In this document: positions 31,536 through 33,448 of the stretch, one piece after another | How positions within the stretch are numbered: position 1 is the first letter of the stretch | Layout of the letters: each line of letters opens with the position of its first letter | Assembly: GCA_046152925.1 (NCBI GenBank) | Contig: JBJXFX010000138.1 | Coordinates: 1 to 33,448 of the forward strand | DNA: 33,448 nucleotides | Direction: 5' to 3' | From: CAMAUF01 sp046152925 | Lineage (GTDB): Bacteria; Chloroflexota; Dehalococcoidia; Tepidiformales; Tepidiformaceae | The notes under the pieces: generated by a model | Databases searched by the model: none | The model's input: only the letters and a program-made list of their open reading frames with translations | Told to the model about the DNA's origin: nothing | Translations under genes and position numbers: made by a program

Positions 31536-31541
31536 ATCATA
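31536..31541 (-). promoter_or_regulatory. Putative -10 of the hydrolase-HEAT operon
   Basis: On the minus strand TATGAT (5 of 6 to consensus) ends 6 nt before the ATG at 31529, suggesting a leaderless transcript. No clear -35. Confidence 0.35.
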
Positions 31542-31578
31542 GTCCGTGCCGAAGGTCACGACACGTAGCCAAGGCCCG

Positions 31579-31956
31579 TTACTCGACCGTGATCGTCGCT
31601 TTCATCTGCGGGTGCAAATCGCAGGTCACCGCGTAGCTCCCGGCGCTCGGCGGCGTCCAGATGAACACCTCGTTCCGCTTCATGTTCCCGGATTCGTTCA
31701 CCTTGTTAATCGTCACGGTGTGCAGCGCGGACTCGCTGTTCTTGAAATAGATCGCCGTCCCGGCCTTCGCCGTCAGCTTGTCCGGCTTGAACCGCAGGTC
31801 GCGCTGGTCGACAAATGGCGAGCCGTCGGGTACGCCCGCCACGCCCTGCGCAACCCCGCCCGCCGACGAGCCGTCATCGCCCCCGCCACAAGCCGCCGCC
31901 AGCCCCCCCACGACCACGCCAACCGTCGCCACCGCAGCCACGAGATGCATCCGCAC
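31579..31956 (-). CDS. Cupredoxin (plastocyanin-like) lipoprotein
   Basis: 125 residues from GTG 31956, which has GGAGG 5 nt upstream; ATG 31950 is nearly equal, and a start at 31986 is unlikely. The lipoprotein signal is VATVGVVVGGLAAACGGGDD, with lipobox LAAAC near residue 23, so the protein should be anchored to the outer face of the membrane. After a Gly/Ser linker comes a cupredoxin domain: LRFKPDKLTAKAGTAIYFKN, His in ALHTVTI, and Cys, His and Met in VTCDLHPQM, the full type-1 copper ligand set. It likely carries electrons in an aerobic respiratory chain or for copper handling. No oxidase gene lies adjacent. Confidence 0.87.
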   Translation of the reverse strand: MRMHLVAAVATVGVVVGGLAAACGGGDDGSSAGGVAQGVAGVPDGSPFVDQRDLRFKPDKLTAKAGTAIYFKNSESALHTVTINKVNESGNMKRNEVFIWTPPSAGSYAVTCDLHPQMKATITVE

Positions 31957-32157
31957 GATCGCCTCCAAGTTTGTGACTGTTTTCACGAATGGTAGCCCGT
32001 GGCCACCTTCCTCGCATGTCCCGAGCGGCGGCTATCGGCAGGTCGAATGGCCCAATCGACTCGCCGTCCGCCCGTGACCAACTGTGAGCGAGAGGTGGTA
32101 AAGTGGGCGCGCCGTTCGGCCTTGCCGCCCGGTGGCTAGGCGCAGCATCAGCGCCCG

Positions 32158-32174
32158 TGGAGCCCTTGGCTCCA
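32158..32174. repeat. 7-bp stem hairpin in the katG upstream region
   Basis: TGGAGCC and GGCTCCA flank a 3-nt loop, 66 nt before the katG ATG. The 283-nt gap (31957-32239) between the cupredoxin and katG otherwise shows only two near-direct 7-mers, AATGTAA (32209-32215) and ATTGTAA (32222-32228), just before the ribosome site. No recognised Fur, PerR or OxyR box is visible and no gene. Confidence 0.3.
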
Positions 32175-32239
32175 GTCGGGGCAGCAGGCGCCGCTGAGAT
32201 CGCATACGAATGTAACGACGCATTGTAAGGAGTGACGAC

Positions 32240-33448
32240 ATGAGCACGTCGAACCGGGACTGGTGGCCGAATCAACTCGACCTGCGGCCCCTCCAACAGA
32301 ACTCGCCGCTGTCCGACCCGATGGGCGACGACTTCAACTACGCCAACGAGTTCAAGTCGCTCGACCTGGACGCCCTAAAGAAGGACATCACGACGGTGAT
32401 GACCACCTCGCAGCCCTGGTGGCCCGCCGACTACGGGCACTATGGTCCGCTCTTCATCCGCATGACCTGGCACAGCGCCGGCACCTACCGGATCAGCGAC
32501 GGCCGCGGCGGCGGCGGGCGCGGCGGGCAGCGCTTCGCCCCGCTCAACAGCTGGCCGGATAACGGCAACCTCGACAAGGCCCGCCGGATCCTTTGGCCCG
32601 TCAAGCAGAAGTACGGCCGCAAAGTCTCGTGGGCCGACCTCATGATCCTCGCTGGCAACGTCGCCCTCGAGTCGATGGGCTTCAAGACCTTCGGGTTTGG
32701 CGGCGGGCGCGCGGACGTCTGGGAACCGGAAGAGGACATCTTCTGGGGTCCCGAAGGCAAGTGGCTGGCGGACGAACGCTACAGCGGCAACCGTGAACTG
32801 GCGGATCCGCTCGCGGCCGTCCAGATGGGCCTGATTTATGTGAACCCGGAAGGCCCGAACGGCAATCCGGATCCCCTCGCGGCGGCCGAGGACATTCGCG
32901 AGACGTTCCGCCGCATGGCGATGAACGACGAAGAAACGGTGGCGCTGATTGCCGGCGGTCACACCTTTGGCAAGACCCACGGCGCCGGCGAGGCGACACA
33001 CGTGGGCGTGGAACCGGAAGCCGCCGGCCTCGAGGCGCAGGGCTTCGGCTGGACGAACTCGTTCGGCACGGGCATGGGGGCGGACACGATCAGCAGCGGC
33101 CTGGAGGTCACCTGGACCACCACGCCGACGAAGTGGAGCAACAACTTCTTCTCGAACCTGTTCGGCTTCGAATGGGAACTGACCAAGAGCCCGGCCGGCG
33201 CCAACCAATGGAAGCCGAAAGATGGCGCAGGCGCCGGCACGGTTCCGTCCGCGCACGACCCGGCAAAGCGGATCGCGCCGTCGATGCTGACCACGGACTT
33301 GTCCTTGCGCTTCGACCCTGCCTACGAAAAGATCTCGCGGCGCTTCCTGGAGCACCCGGATCAATTCGCCGACGCGTTTGCGCGTGCGTGGTTCAAGCTG
33401 ACGCACCGCGATATGGGACCGATCGTGCGGTATCTCGGGCCGCTGGTT
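32240..33448 (+). CDS. katG: Catalase-peroxidase KatG, N-terminal part (runs off the right edge)
   Basis: 403 codons are present out of about 720-740. The ATG at 32240 follows AAGGAG at 7 nt. The active site is complete in this part: distal Trp-His in MTWHSAGTYR (with the Arg four residues before, FIRMTWH), the adduct Tyr in GLIYVNPEGP, the adduct Met in IRETFRRMAMND, and the proximal heme His in IAGGHTFGKTHGAGE. KatG breaks down hydrogen peroxide by catalase and peroxidase reactions in the cytoplasm. It ends here at YLGPLV, near the join of the N- and C-terminal peroxidase domains. No regulator gene lies adjacent on the left. Confidence 0.96.
   Translation, partial: MSTSNRDWWPNQLDLRPLQQNSPLSDPMGDDFNYANEFKSLDLDALKKDITTVMTTSQPWWPADYGHYGPLFIRMTWHSAGTYRISDGRGGGGRGGQRFAPLNSWPDNGNLDKARRILWPVKQKYGRKVSWADLMILAGNVALESMGFKTFGFGGGRADVWEPEEDIFWGPEGKWLADERYSGNRELADPLAAVQMGLIYVNPEGPNGNPDPLAAAEDIRETFRRMAMNDEETVALIAGGHTFGKTHGAGEATHVGVEPEAAGLEAQGFGWTNSFGTGMGADTISSGLEVTWTTTPTKWSNNFFSNLFGFEWELTKSPAGANQWKPKDGAGAGTVPSAHDPAKRIAPSMLTTDLSLRFDPAYEKISRRFLEHPDQFADAFARAWFKLTHRDMGPIVRYLGPLV

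Overview
The window is high-GC bacterial chromosome, close to gene-saturated, with no rRNA, tRNA, CRISPR array or insertion sequence that I could see. The gene mix is several luciferase-like flavin/F420 monooxygenases, crotonases, an AMP-binding acyl-CoA ligase, a P450, two Uma2-family nuclease-like genes, a paralogous pair of lipocalin-like proteins and a fused cysNC. This best fits an aerobic Chloroflexota lineage (Dehalococcoidia such as Tepidiforma- or SAR202-like bacteria). That placement is an inference from gene content, not a phylogenetic result.

Layout. 1-5261: start of a luciferase-like monooxygenase, a frameshifted Uma2 gene, two tandem paralogous lipocalin-like proteins, and an Old Yellow Enzyme/2,4-dienoyl-CoA-reductase-like flavoprotein. 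5403-9307: an FHA-domain membrane protein, a tandem universal stress protein, and a MacB/LolCDE-type ABC permease overlapping its ATPase. 9348-13163: sulfate activation to PAPS, with two adjacent cysD paralogues followed by cysNC. 13171-20753: two crotonases, an O-methyltransferase, two luciferase-like monooxygenases, a P450, an intact Uma2 protein and an alpha/beta hydrolase. 20750-24860 (minus strand): a decayed hicA behind hicB, a NIPSNAP protein, a methyltransferase coupled to a MOSC protein, a thioesterase and an acyl-CoA synthetase. 24978-26940: an ATP-grasp ligase converging on a strange PqqD-like/Tat/Lys-Glu-repeat protein. 27009-30072: a four-gene redox operon (VOC, PNPOx-like, F420-type monooxygenase, ABM) divergent from an HxlR regulator, with a perfect 13-bp inverted repeat between them. 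30046-31956: a HEAT-like protein and an alpha/beta hydrolase in one operon, then a cupredoxin lipoprotein. 32240-33448: the 5' two thirds or less of katG.

How the genes may work together. The oxidoreductases, crotonases, ligase and thioesterase suggest catabolism of a hydrophobic, CoA-activated substrate (fatty-acid, terpenoid or steroid-like), but no gene fixes the substrate. cysD-cysD-cysNC would make PAPS for reduction or sulfation. katG, the cupredoxin and the universal stress protein fit an aerobic, oxidatively stressed life. The HxlR-controlled cassette looks like an inducible detoxification or catabolic unit.

The two most unusual objects are the PqqD-like/Tat/Lys-Glu protein at 25999-26940 and the HxlR operator-operon at 27009-30072. 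Several genes lacking a Shine-Dalgarno site have a TANNNT hexamer 6-7 nt before the start codon, which suggests leaderless transcription. Three genes (Uma2, hicA and the tail of the Lys-Glu protein) carry apparent frame disruptions that could be real decay or assembly error.
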